From: CAZPRY01 sp964589175
Lineage (GTDB): Bacteria > Fidelibacterota > UBA2242
DNA length: 64,000 nucleotides
Assembly (NCBI GenBank): GCA_964589175.1
Contig: CAZPRY010000007.1
Span: 55,997-119,996 of the forward strand
Direction: 5' to 3'
A program made the position numbers and the translations under genes. Positions 9,505 to 18,946 of the stretch are shown here, piece by piece; position 1 is the stretch's first letter, and every line of letters begins with the position of its first letter. The notes below the pieces were generated by a model. It had not been told where the DNA came from. It searched no databases and saw only the letters and a list, made by a program, of their open reading frames with translations.

Positions 9505-10728
9505 CTAGAATTGAATATTCAGTGAAAACAGCATGGTATTCTGACGGGGATGCCCGGGATCGCCGGCGGTGTAACCGAAATCGAATCCCAGCCCGGCATA
9601 GCGCAAGCCCGCACCGAAGGTTGGCACCGGATACTTGTCTTTCATCAGGATCTTGCCCACTTTGTCATAGATAAATCCCAAACGCAGGGCAAACAGATTC
9701 GAATACCAGTATTCAACACCGAAATTATGCGTTAACTTTTCCAGCTCGCGGCCCAGAGAACCGTCTTTGGTGTTGCCGTCTTCGTCTTTTTCACCGAGGC
9801 CGTCCGCCTCCGAATCATGCAGCAACAGCCAGTCGTCAACCCAGGAAGTGAAAAGCCCAACATACCAATCGTCGGAATGCGCCTCTTCATAGCGACCGTC
9901 CTTGTTGTAAACGCCACCACTGAATTTATGGCCGTTTTCATCATATCCGCCGATCTTCCCGTCGCCGTCAATGTCGCGATTAGGGTAGGAGGAGACCAAT
10001 AATTTATTGATGTCGTAGGACACCGTGATTTTGTTGTAATTGCCTTTCATCGTATAAGCCAGCCCCATCTTCAGGTTGGTTGGCATCGGATCGGCCTGGG
10101 ATACATCGATAAATGAAATTTTCGGTCCGATATTGGAAACCGAGGCGCCGAAAGTCAGGTTCTTCAACAGGAATTGTTTTTTCATATATCCCACATCAAA
10201 ACCGAAATTCGTGGAGTAGCCCTTACCCTTTTCCTTACCGGCCAGAATATCGGTCAAATGCTGATAGATCATTTTCACACCCACGCCCACCGACGAAGTA
10301 CGTGTGAGCTGGGTTCCGTATGAAGCTGTAAAAGCCATCATGTATGAGGCAAATGTGCCGAGATAATTAGCGCGTTCATCCATGGCCACCTGCTCACCCA
10401 GGTTCATAATTGTGATATTACCGCCGATGGTGCCGATATCCCGGAAGAAAAAATGGCCGCCCAGGAAATCGTAGTAGATATCCGAGGCCAGGTTCGGCAG
10501 CCAGTTGGTGTGCATCAGGGCCGCTTCGCGTCCCCGTAAAAAGCCCAATCCGGCCGGATTCCAGTAGCTGGCATAGGCATCATCGGCAATGGCGACACCC
10601 GATTCACCCATCCCGCCTGAGCGGGCTCCCGGATTAATTAACAGCCAGATGGCCCCGGCTTCACTCTGTGCCAGGGACAAACTGAACATCGCGCATAAAA
10701 CAAGTGCAAGAATCAGTATTTTTTTCAT
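9505..10728 (-). CDS. PorV/PorQ-family outer-membrane protein
   Basis: A 407-residue FadL-like outer-membrane barrel of the PorV/PorQ family. In T9SS bacteria PorV shuttles cargo to the attachment complex at the cell surface. A signal peptide (residues 1-20) is followed by the signature NPGARSGGMGESGVAIADDA and YWNPAGLGFL, then repeated amphipathic strands to the terminal MLFSLNIQF. Between residues about 250 and 300 is a polar insert with DIDGDGKIGGYDENG, an EF-hand-like calcium loop. A good ribosome site (AGGAGGAACG) precedes the ATG. It is next to a T9SS-tagged protein, which supports a role in that system, but PorV-like proteins are often multi-copy, so which subtype this is stays open. 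Confidence 0.8.
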   Translation of the reverse strand: MKKILILALVLCAMFSLSLAQSEAGAIWLLINPGARSGGMGESGVAIADDAYASYWNPAGLGFLRGREAALMHTNWLPNLASDIYYDFLGGHFFFRDIGTIGGNITIMNLGEQVAMDERANYLGTFASYMMAFTASYGTQLTRTSSVGVGVKMIYQHLTDILAGKEKGKGYSTNFGFDVGYMKKQFLLKNLTFGASVSNIGPKISFIDVSQADPMPTNLKMGLAYTMKGNYNKITVSYDINKLLVSSYPNRDIDGDGKIGGYDENGHKFSGGVYNKDGRYEEAHSDDWYVGLFTSWVDDWLLLHDSEADGLGEKDEDGNTKDGSLGRELEKLTHNFGVEYWYSNLFALRLGFIYDKVGKILMKDKYPVPTFGAGLRYAGLGFDFGYTAGDPGHPRQNTMLFSLNIQF

Positions 10729-10910
10729 TCGTTCCTCCTAGTAACAAAAAACCGAACATAGACAATATTCGGCCTTCCAACTAGTTATTTTTAACTTAGT
10801 CCAGATTTTGTTGCTATTGATTAGTCACAGGATAACAATTATTTTCGGCAAACTCCACTTAACCGGTGAAATCTAAGCGTATTCATATCAAGAATCAAGC
10901 CTAATTCGAT

Positions 10911-11075
10911 CTAAAAACCTTCGGCCTCTTCGATCAACATGATCGGGATATCATCCTGAATATCATATCGCAAGTGGCAGGCAAGGCAGCTTAACTTTTG
11001 ATTCTCCGGATCGTAATCCAGATCGCCCTTGCACCGGGGACAGACCAATATTTCCAATAATTCTTTGGACAGCAT
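10911..11075 (-). CDS. Trm112/YcaR-family zinc-ribbon mini protein
   Basis: A 54-residue protein: it starts MLSKELLEILVCPRCKGDLD, has a second Cys pair in LSCLACHLRYD, and ends in DDIPIMLIEEAEGF. The four cysteines form a zinc ribbon, and the LLEILVCP and IPIML motifs are diagnostic of the Trm112/YcaR (UPF0434) family. Eukaryotic and archaeal Trm112 activates methyltransferases; bacterial YcaR is uncharacterised. AGGAGATCGAT precedes the ATG at a good distance. It lies 144 bases after nrdR and may be the last gene of that transcript. Confidence 0.85.
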   Translation of the reverse strand: MLSKELLEILVCPRCKGDLDYDPENQKLSCLACHLRYDIQDDIPIMLIEEAEGF

Positions 11076-11219
11076 ATCGATCTCCTGTTAAATCAAAACG
11101 GTTTGGGTTTGAAATTGAAGAAAGGTCGATATGGATCAGACTCGCGGTAGCAAATTCAATCTTCATACTCGGCCTGGCTGCAAAAGTTCCCGGGCGCAAT
11201 CATTCCAAGCATCAAAAAT

Positions 11220-11669
11220 CTAAAGAGACATTTTGTTGATCTGATCCTTGAACTCCTCCAAATCCTTGAACTGTTTATAGACGGAGGCAAAACGGATATA
11301 GGCAACTTCGTCGGTATCCTTGAGATGCTTCATCACCAGTTCACCGATTTGTTTGGATGCAATTTCACTGCCGGATGTCTCCTCGATACCCTTCTCAATT
11401 TCCAAGACAATCTCTTCGATTTTATCCTGTGGAATGGGACGTTTGTTGCAAGCGATTTTGATGCTCTTCTGGAGTTTCGCGCGATCGTATTCCTCGCGCG
11501 AACCATCGTTTTTAATAATCACCAGCGGGTAATCGACGACGTATTCATAGGTGGTGAAACGATGACCGCAATCCAGGCATTCCCGGCGGCGGCGAATCGC
11601 ATTGTTCTTCTGGGCAGATCGCGAATCGATCACTTTGGTTTCCGGTGAACTGCAAAAAGGGCACTTCAT
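11220..11669 (-). CDS. nrdR: Transcriptional repressor NrdR
   Basis: NrdR represses ribonucleotide reductase genes when its ATP-cone domain senses high dATP. The 149-residue protein is full length. It has the N-terminal zinc ribbon (MKCPFCSS then ECLDCGHRFTTYE) and the ATP-cone (VIIKNDGSREEYDRAKLQKS, residues about 49-68), ending in a helical tail. Its ATG follows the glyA stop by only a few bases, so it is in the rpiB-glyA-nrdR operon, an arrangement I know from several phyla. No ribonucleotide reductase gene is visible in the window. Confidence 0.95.
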   Translation of the reverse strand: MKCPFCSSPETKVIDSRSAQKNNAIRRRRECLDCGHRFTTYEYVVDYPLVIIKNDGSREEYDRAKLQKSIKIACNKRPIPQDKIEEIVLEIEKGIEETSGSEIASKQIGELVMKHLKDTDEVAYIRFASVYKQFKDLEEFKDQINKMSL

Positions 11670-11676
11670 GTTTTAC

Positions 11677-12981
<1,305 letters not shown>

Positions 12982-12993
12982 CGTAAGATCTCC

Positions 12994-13422
12994 CTAGATT
13001 TCCATTTTCTCCACCCGGCGCTGATGCCGGCCACCCTCGAAGGGGGTGCTCAGCCAGGCCAGGAAAATTTCCTCGGCGTCTTCAGGTGTCACGAAATCGG
13101 CCCCGAAACAGAGCACATTGGCGTTATTGTGCCGACGGCTCAGTTCGGCAACTGCCCGGTTCCAGCCCAGCGCCGCCCGGATGCCCCTGATCTTGTTGGC
13201 CGCGATGGTCATGCCTTCTCCGCTACGGCAAATCAGAACACCGAAATCGGTTTCACCGGAAGTTACACTGCAGCCTACTATCCGGGCATAATCCGGATAA
13301 TCCACGCGCTGTTCTGAAAAGGTGCCAAAATCCAGAACCTCGTATCCCTGTTTTTGGGCGAAACTCAGCAGGTCGCCTTTCAGTTTAAAACCGCCATGGT
13401 CCGAACCAAAAGCAATTTTCAT
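12994..13422 (-). CDS. rpiB: Ribose-5-phosphate isomerase B
   Basis: Isomerises ribose 5-phosphate and ribulose 5-phosphate in the pentose phosphate pathway. From the ATG at 13422 the protein is 142 residues, MKIAFGSDHGGFKLKGDLLS, with the catalytic Cys in GVLICRSGEGMTIAANKI and RRHNNANVLCFGA. This start is chosen because the family begins exactly at MKIA and because it overlaps the upstream stop as TAATG, a coupling arrangement; the longer reading adds ten residues encoded by the end of the TPR gene. Confidence 0.95.
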   Translation of the reverse strand: MKIAFGSDHGGFKLKGDLLSFAQKQGYEVLDFGTFSEQRVDYPDYARIVGCSVTSGETDFGVLICRSGEGMTIAANKIRGIRAALGWNRAVAELSRRHNNANVLCFGADFVTPEDAEEIFLAWLSTPFEGGRHQRRVEKMEI

Positions 13423-14717
13423 TAATTCTGCTTTGCCTCGGCTGTAATCCAACTGTATTCCGGCATTTTAGGACGGAAGAGCTTGCGCTCGGCGCCGTCC
13501 GCATCATATTTATTCATAAACCAATCTTCATTTGTCGGGATGAGATATTGTTTCAGAAAATCAATCCGGCTTTTGACTCCCAAATCGCCCATTTTCTGGG
13601 CTTGCAGATAATCGTCATACGCCAGTTTATAGACCAGTTTATCTTCGAATGAGGGGGGCCGTCCGCTTGTGATCATCTCGGCGGCCTCAAAGTACACATC
13701 CGCGCGCATTTTATAGGTGAGCGCACTTTTTTCGATTGCCAGTGCTTTTTGGGACCACTCGTAAGCATCCGCCCACTTCGCGAGACGGCGGTAACCCCGA
13801 ACGATATCTTCAATAATCGAGACATCTGTAAGGGCGATATTTTTATTGATATAGATGAAGGCCTCGATCGCTTCGTTATGCTTTTCCATCGTCGCGTAAA
13901 TCTCGGCCATTCTCTCCCAGGCCTCACGATTGCGCATATCCAGGGCGGTCACCTTTTTGTAAACGGCGATGGCTTCGTTATAACTATACTGCTCCGCCAG
14001 AGCCCGCGCATATTCAAGGCCGTAACGGACATTGGTCGGATTTTTCTCCCACTGCGCCTTCTGCACCGTCGTGATGTCCTTACCCAATTTCTGGTAAACA
14101 GTAATCCGGTCGTTGATAGCCTGTTCGTCATTGGGTTTCAGTCTCAGGATTTCGCTGATATAGAGCAAAACATCTTCGTAACGTTCGGCGGCAAAACCGA
14201 GTTTTACCAGACGGCGATAGTGGTCGATATTTTCCGGCTCAATTTCTACCATTTTTTCGTATTCCCGAATTTCCAGATCGGTTTTCCCCTGCAATTGGTA
14301 GATGTAGGCAATATTTTTATGCAGAAAAATATCGTTGGGGAGGTGATCTTCTCCCTCCTGATACACATAGAGGGCACTGTCGAGATAAATGGGATTTTTA
14401 GTTGCCAATTGCTGGTAGGCGCGTCCGTAATATTGAAAAATATCCACCGCGCGCGTTTCTTCACAGCCGGCATTGATCATTTTTTTATAGTTACTGATCG
14501 CTCCGCGCCAATCCTGATTCTGATAGTACGAATAGGCAAAACTGAGATACAGTTCGCATTTTACATCTCGTAACGAGTCCTGACGCGCTTTCTCCGCATT
14601 TTCGAGATTACTCATTTGCCCGGCGGCATCTGATGGTGGCAGGCAATTCACCAAATAGAAGCCCGCAAAAATCATTACAATCAGTATGGCGTATTTCCCA
14701 AGACGCGGTACCTTCAT
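13422..14717 (-). CDS. TPR lipoprotein
   Basis: A 431-residue protein with a signal anchor and probable lipobox (FYLVNC, Cys near residue 25), followed by about eight TPR-like helix pairs (SYYQNQDWRGAISNYKKMI, AYIYQLQGKTDLEIREYEKM, AEQYSYNEAIAVYKKV). It probably acts as a periplasmic scaffold. GGAGGAGG upstream of the ATG at 14717 decides this start over the one at 14735. It overlaps rpiB by one base and follows the barrel gene closely, so it is part of the 13422-18010 envelope operon. The specific function is not known. Confidence 0.75.
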   Translation of the reverse strand: MKVPRLGKYAILIVMIFAGFYLVNCLPPSDAAGQMSNLENAEKARQDSLRDVKCELYLSFAYSYYQNQDWRGAISNYKKMINAGCEETRAVDIFQYYGRAYQQLATKNPIYLDSALYVYQEGEDHLPNDIFLHKNIAYIYQLQGKTDLEIREYEKMVEIEPENIDHYRRLVKLGFAAERYEDVLLYISEILRLKPNDEQAINDRITVYQKLGKDITTVQKAQWEKNPTNVRYGLEYARALAEQYSYNEAIAVYKKVTALDMRNREAWERMAEIYATMEKHNEAIEAFIYINKNIALTDVSIIEDIVRGYRRLAKWADAYEWSQKALAIEKSALTYKMRADVYFEAAEMITSGRPPSFEDKLVYKLAYDDYLQAQKMGDLGVKSRIDFLKQYLIPTNEDWFMNKYDADGAERKLFRPKMPEYSWITAEAKQN

Positions 14718-14735
14718 GTCACACTCCTCCTCCAA

Positions 14736-15941
14736 TTAACGTCTTTTAAATTGTTTAAACCACAATTCACCCGTTGTAACCCCCACGTGCAACGAGATAA
14801 GGTTTTCGTTTCCGAATTGACTGCTGAATCCATCCCGGCGGGCTGCAATCAGAGCAATGTCCAAACGATTCAGACCTCCATAAAAGGGAATCCCTAATCC
14901 GACGGACACGCCGGTTTCTTTCAGGGGATCGGACTGGGAGAATATCTCCGTCTTCTGATACAAACCAGCCCTGTAAGATAATTTTTGCAGCGCCTTCCTG
15001 TCTTTCCGAGGGGATGGACTCTTCTCGATTCCGATACCAATCACATATGCATTTTGGGCATCCACCGGCTCATTCAGGTAGAACTCCTGAAACATGGAAC
15101 CGGGCGCCGTATAATAACGGAAATCCGCCACAACAAGCAAGTCGTGCGGCAGTAGCCGGGCGCAGCCCAGGGAAAATGTCGAGGGATAATCCAGAGACCG
15201 GTTTTCCTGGGTACTGTCCGGACCGTACTGATAATCCAACAGAAAATCATATTGGAAATTAATATTCTGATCCCAGTAGGCCGCAATGGTCGTTTTTTGT
15301 GGGCGATCCGTCCAGGCCAGTCCAAGGCCGGTTTGCACTCCCCGCAGGTTATAGCGTCTCTGCTGGGAGATATCGATATCGTCGTCCTGCATGAGATCCA
15401 CGTCATGCGTTGTGGCGATGTTGCCGTAGAAAAACCTGCCTACGAGGCCCAGGCTCAGGTTCGGGGACAGTTTATAGCCGAATCCCGTGTAAAGTTCGGA
15501 AATTCCACCAACCGTCTTCTTGGTCGATTGATAGGTATATACCGTATCCGCATATGGCGCGTCACCGGTATAAATTTGCTCACTCGACATGCGTGTTACC
15601 GGGCGCATTCCCATGGCAAAGCCCAACTTCTTTCCAATCGGCATTTTAAAAGCAAAGCCCATGAAACGGGTCATCGATCCCGTATAGTCCCGCTCGGCGG
15701 CATTGACAAACTGGGTGTTCAACTGCCCCTGCATGGAGGTTGTCAGAAAACCGTGCCACAATGCCGGGCCCAGGGTATTCAGACCGATCGAGTCGCGCGC
15801 GGCGCTTCCCGAAAAGCCCATTCCGATATTACGTACCGGAACCGAAGGGGAACCCATTCCGAATCCGTACGACGAGTAGATCGAATTCTGAGAAAACAGA
15901 AAACCGGTGATCAGGATAACGGCAAGGACAATTTTACGCAT
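14736..15941 (-). CDS. Outer-membrane beta-barrel protein, PorV/FadL-like
   Basis: A 401-residue exported protein. After a short signal peptide (residues 1-18, ending SQNS) the N-terminus SSYGFGMGSPSVPVRNIGMG resembles the start of PorV- and FadL-like barrels. Long alternating strands follow (FMGFAFKMPIGKKLGFAMGM, LSLGLVGRFFYGNIAT), typical of a 14-strand porin-like fold, ending ...LWFKQFKRR, without the usual terminal Phe. It lies between a lipoprotein gene (stop 1 base before its ATG) and the TPR lipoprotein. It could present or secrete the product of this operon; the specific role cannot be read from the sequence. Confidence 0.65.
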   Translation of the reverse strand: MRKIVLAVILITGFLFSQNSIYSSYGFGMGSPSVPVRNIGMGFSGSAARDSIGLNTLGPALWHGFLTTSMQGQLNTQFVNAAERDYTGSMTRFMGFAFKMPIGKKLGFAMGMRPVTRMSSEQIYTGDAPYADTVYTYQSTKKTVGGISELYTGFGYKLSPNLSLGLVGRFFYGNIATTHDVDLMQDDDIDISQQRRYNLRGVQTGLGLAWTDRPQKTTIAAYWDQNINFQYDFLLDYQYGPDSTQENRSLDYPSTFSLGCARLLPHDLLVVADFRYYTAPGSMFQEFYLNEPVDAQNAYVIGIGIEKSPSPRKDRKALQKLSYRAGLYQKTEIFSQSDPLKETGVSVGLGIPFYGGLNRLDIALIAARRDGFSSQFGNENLISLHVGVTTGELWFKQFKRR

Positions 15942-15942
15942 G

Positions 15943-17205
15943 CTAATTCGTCTCTTTAATGGTAATTACTTGCAGATAGGGCGCCCGGGCCGTGTCCGTT
16001 TGGGCGGACGCATACAGACTCAGAACCGACAGATCCAGGGTCGAAGGTGACGACCAGAGCAGGAATCCAAAATTCTTCTGTTCGGTACTCATATATTGCT
16101 GAACCGTATAACTGATCTTGAAAATCGCCTCACCATCGCCGGGCTTCAGCGAACAGGTGGCGATATAATCGCTCGTACTTGTCGTCAACGCCTCATCGTA
16201 CCATTCGGTCGAATCCAGCTGCGTCAGGTATAGGTAAAAATTCTCGTTGTAATTGAAGGTCTGCGTTGTATCCACTTTAAGGTGAAGGATGGCTTCTCCG
16301 ACGATTTCGTTTTTATCCGTGAGCGCATCCGTGAGATCGATTTTTAGAAAGGAACGGTAAGCCTGCCCCTTGCTGACATAGCTATGGCCGGGGTCCGGTG
16401 CAATGTCAAAGAAGCGTATTACGGAAATATCTTCCGAAGCATAGGTCGTCGTGGAGACCGTATCGCCCTCATAAAAGAAATCCGCGATCAGCGCCGGCGC
16501 ATAGTAGGAATTTTCGGCGGAGGTAAAGGCCTGCATCAGCGGTTCGGTCGTATCCGCAGCCTGCAGCAACAAGCCGTAATTATACAGGGAATCGCCATTA
16601 TACCAGTCATCGTACCAGCCCCGGAAAACAGAATTCGGGATTTCAATTTCGATGGAATCATTATTAGAGTAGGCAAAAGTACCGAGCAGTTCCCGATCAA
16701 AACCCTCGAGTGACCAGGTGTCCGGAAAAGTATCCTGCGCCCAGTTGACATGACTATCGGAAGAGAGCAGGTATACCGCAATTTCGTGGTTGTGGACATT
16801 CAGCGAATCGTAAGGCAATTCCGATTCGGTGCGAATCACAAAAATGGAACTTATCAGCGAATCCACCAGGCTACTCAATCCCGTGAAATCGTTAAAACGG
16901 ATCAGCGCATAAGCCGACGAATGTTCATCTCTGCCGGCCAGCAGCCGCAGACTCGACTTCAGTTTGGGGGTCAATATCTGAGTTGAATCGACGATGTGAT
17001 CGGCTTCAATCCTGACGTCCGAAAACAAAAGGGGGGCGGTATTGGTCTCCTCATACGGTATTTGTTCCGAACAGGAGGGCATTAGAGACAGAGCCGCGAA
17101 CGCAATCACCAGGGCACCACGTACGATTCGGTTTCTATTTTCGGATTGAAGCAGCTCCCGACTGCCGCCGGATTTATATACTCTCGATAATCTTAATAAT
17201 TTCAT
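15943..17205 (-). CDS. Large lipoprotein, possibly DUF4270-like
   Basis: A 420-residue lipoprotein: hydrophobic segment RGALVIAFAALSLMPSC with lipobox Cys at 45, then a beta-rich, Ser/Thr/Asp-rich body with no enzyme motif. Strands such as AYRSFLKIDLTDAL and GEAILHLKVDTT resemble the structural part of DNRLRE/DUF4270-type surface proteins. In Bacteroidota I recall a DUF4270 lipoprotein next to a short glycogen-synthase-like gene; here the upstream neighbour is just such a gene, and the two overlap by 32 bases if the first ATG is used. That ATG lacks a clear ribosome site and the pre-signal segment of about 30 residues is long, so the true start may be further in. Confidence 0.6.
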   Translation of the reverse strand: MKLLRLSRVYKSGGSRELLQSENRNRIVRGALVIAFAALSLMPSCSEQIPYEETNTAPLLFSDVRIEADHIVDSTQILTPKLKSSLRLLAGRDEHSSAYALIRFNDFTGLSSLVDSLISSIFVIRTESELPYDSLNVHNHEIAVYLLSSDSHVNWAQDTFPDTWSLEGFDRELLGTFAYSNNDSIEIEIPNSVFRGWYDDWYNGDSLYNYGLLLQAADTTEPLMQAFTSAENSYYAPALIADFFYEGDTVSTTTYASEDISVIRFFDIAPDPGHSYVSKGQAYRSFLKIDLTDALTDKNEIVGEAILHLKVDTTQTFNYNENFYLYLTQLDSTEWYDEALTTSTSDYIATCSLKPGDGEAIFKISYTVQQYMSTEQKNFGFLLWSSPSTLDLSVLSLYASAQTDTARAPYLQVITIKETN

Positions 17206-18010
17206 CGGCTAATAGTTGCCAGTCCTCGCTGGACTGACCTTTCAAATTATATACACTTATTTTCTGTTTCTGTTTCTCAAAAATCGGTCCAAATGTAGCA
17301 TCTTTTTGATACTTATCCATCAGTTTATTGCCGGTGTCGATCAGCAACGTATAATCGCTTAATGCTACAGAAGCCGCGACGGAATTGATCACGCCGCTCT
17401 TCTCAAATTGTTTATCCACATTGGTTAGGCCGATGCTTTCGTAATCGGGAACCGCATAGCGGGAAAGATCCGATTTGGAATGCAGGATTTGGACAACCTT
17501 GACGCCGTCGAAATATTCACGGTTGAGAATATTGGCATTGACGAAGAGCTGCAGCAGGCTCATCTGCCAGTCGTTGCAGATAATGACTTCCGGCTTCCAG
17601 CGAAGGTAATTGAGAGTCGTCAACGCGGCGGAAGCAAAGTAACCGAAGCGCACGATATTCTTGCTGTTTTCGCTGTCATCCTTGGATAGGTACAATGTTG
17701 GTTTCGTGGGCGTGTAATAATCCTCGTGTTCGAGGAAATATACCTGAACTTTGGTATTCGGTACGAAGGCCGACTTGACCGAAGCCATTATACTCTGATT
17801 CTTATAGGTCAATTCCATATCGCGTAAACGGATTACTTCACGCAGGATATATCTTCTCTCACTAATAAAACCGTACTTGGGCATCATAACCCGAAAATCG
17901 TATTTGCGCTCATTGAATACAATCGGAATCTCTTTGGAAAACGTTGCCAGAGAATATGTTTCGGCGAACGGGACGATTTCGGAGGTTAAAAAATAGATTC
18001 TCTTAATCAT
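17174..18010 (-). CDS. Glycogen-synthase N-domain homologue (GT5-like), probable pseudoenzyme
   Basis: A 278-residue cytosolic protein similar to the N-terminal half of GT5 glycogen/starch synthases: MIKRIYFLTSEIVPFAETYS at the start, FRVMMPKYG near residue 60 and EVIICNDWQMSLL near 140. Two features argue against catalysis. The ADP-glucose-binding KTGGL motif that follows SEIxPFA in GlgA is ETYSL here (17-21), and the C-terminal GT-B domain is absent. Short homologues of this kind, annotated as glycogen/starch synthase, are common in Bacteroidota. It is the first gene of the minus-strand envelope set (lipoprotein, barrel, TPR lipoprotein, then rpiB), suggesting a regulatory or scaffolding role rather than glycogen synthesis. 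Confidence 0.7.
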   Translation of the reverse strand: MIKRIYFLTSEIVPFAETYSLATFSKEIPIVFNERKYDFRVMMPKYGFISERRYILREVIRLRDMELTYKNQSIMASVKSAFVPNTKVQVYFLEHEDYYTPTKPTLYLSKDDSENSKNIVRFGYFASAALTTLNYLRWKPEVIICNDWQMSLLQLFVNANILNREYFDGVKVVQILHSKSDLSRYAVPDYESIGLTNVDKQFEKSGVINSVAASVALSDYTLLIDTGNKLMDKYQKDATFGPIFEKQKQKISVYNLKGQSSEDWQLLADEIIKIIESI

Positions 18011-18297
18011 AATATAATTTCATTCGTTACTGGTTTCAAATCGTTGTTGTTTCAATGCTGTCACTGCCATAAAGTTTCGAAAAAAGTCGGATTGCGCGGC
18101 TGCGCTCATTCCATTGGCCGGGATAAATAAGCCGGTATCGTCATTCGGTAAATAATAATTTCATGATATTTTGAGTTACGAAAATCAGCGTTGGGAGTAA
18201 AACGTGGTTCAATATCGCGGTCTGCCGTAAAATACTCCTTTTATTCAAAGGTCGCTTTAATCTTTTTTCTTTTGATGATTTTTCAAAGAAACACACT

Positions 18298-18377
18298 TTT
18301 CCAGCGTCGAAATTTACGAAATTCCGTCGAAAAAGCAATTAAATTTCATCAGCCGAAAGGCGGTCTCACGCTGGAAA
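18298..18377. repeat. 10-bp inverted repeat closing a structured 80-base element
   Basis: The arms TTTCCAGCGT (18298-18307) and ACGCTGGAAA (18368-18377) are perfect inverted repeats. Inside are two smaller hairpins: one from TCGA plus AATTT (18307-18315) pairing with AAATT and TCGA (18319-18330) with a three-base bulge, and GCC-GAAA-GGC (18352-18361) with a GNRA tetraloop. The layout is like a three-way junction in a structured RNA. I could not match it to a known riboswitch or ribozyme. Confidence 0.5.
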
Positions 18378-18558
18378 TTTAACATAAATCGCAATTTGAT
18401 TTCCACCTACTGGGTTGATCTGCTGCCGATGAGCCATTGGGCGAGCCCATCCCGCCGCGTGTTTCCGGGGATTTCAGCCGATCGCATAGCGGACAGACCG
18501 GCCTGCGGCGAAAATCTGTGATGCCGTTCAAAACTCCGAAAATGTCGCCATCAAAGCA

Positions 18559-18589
18559 TTGATTCGGCTCCCAAAAAACCTTATATTGC
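18559..18589 (+). promoter_or_regulatory. Candidate Bacteroidota-type promoter
   Basis: TTG (18559-18561), 20 bases, then TATATTGC (18582-18589), close to the Bacteroidota TTG-N19-TAnnTTTG pattern. It would place a transcription start about 20 bases before the ATG at 18616. Based on the pattern only. Confidence 0.3.
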
Positions 18590-18615
18590 AATTAATAGTA
18601 ATGCGGGATTTAAAC

Positions 18616-18792
18616 ATGAGCAAAGCAAGCGAAGACAAAGACAAAAACGTTTCCCGGCGAGACTTCTTGAAAAAAATGGCTGTGACCGCGGTCTTTACCG
18701 CCCCCGCGATAAAGACCTTCTCACTCCTCCAATCCAATCCGGATTGGAGTACCTGGACCGGTCACGGACACGGACACACCCCAAAAAAATAG
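18616..18792 (+). CDS. Small Tat-signal protein with GHGHGH tail
   Basis: A 58-residue protein, MSKASEDKDKNVSRRDFLKK, with a textbook twin-arginine motif (SRRDFLKK) followed by a weakly hydrophobic stretch (MAVTAVFTAPAIKTFSLL). Only about 20-25 residues remain after a plausible cleavage or as a lumen-exposed tail: SNPDWSTWTG then HGHGHTPKK. The alternating Gly-His end could bind metal. The ATG at 18616 is chosen because the Tat motif then lies at the usual distance from the N-terminus; longer readings add hydrophobic residues before it. It stands alone between divergent genes. It could be a peptide precursor or a small metal-binding periplasmic protein; I know no named family. Confidence 0.65.
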   Translation: MSKASEDKDKNVSRRDFLKKMAVTAVFTAPAIKTFSLLQSNPDWSTWTGHGHGHTPKK

Positions 18793-18946
18793 CTTAGTAC
18801 CGGAAATTTAATCGGCATTTTCCTCCGGTCGGGATATCTGCGGCAATTTCAATCCATTTCCCCCATTCGCACCCGGTAATTTTCAAGCAGCAAGAACGTC
18901 CCCAGTGCTTCTGCCGACTCTTTTCCCTATCGATTCATCAGGCCGG

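Larger units (their letters stand above)
18011..18615. other. 605-base gap between divergent genes
   Basis: No convincing gene in this stretch; the one open frame on the minus strand (18141-18338) has no homology I recognise and no ribosome site. It holds a structured inverted repeat (18298-18377, listed separately) and a candidate promoter for the Tat-signal mini protein. The promoter for the minus-strand envelope operon starting at 18010 must also lie here, but I cannot place it. Confidence 0.6.

Noticed and set aside
18141..18338. Minus-strand 65-residue open frame
   Set aside because: Lys/Phe-rich sequence without motif or ribosome site, overlapping the structured repeat.
18298..18377. 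Hammerhead ribozyme on the minus strand
   Set aside because: The CTGATGA core is present, but the required GAAA after stem II and a suitable cleavage triplet are not in place.
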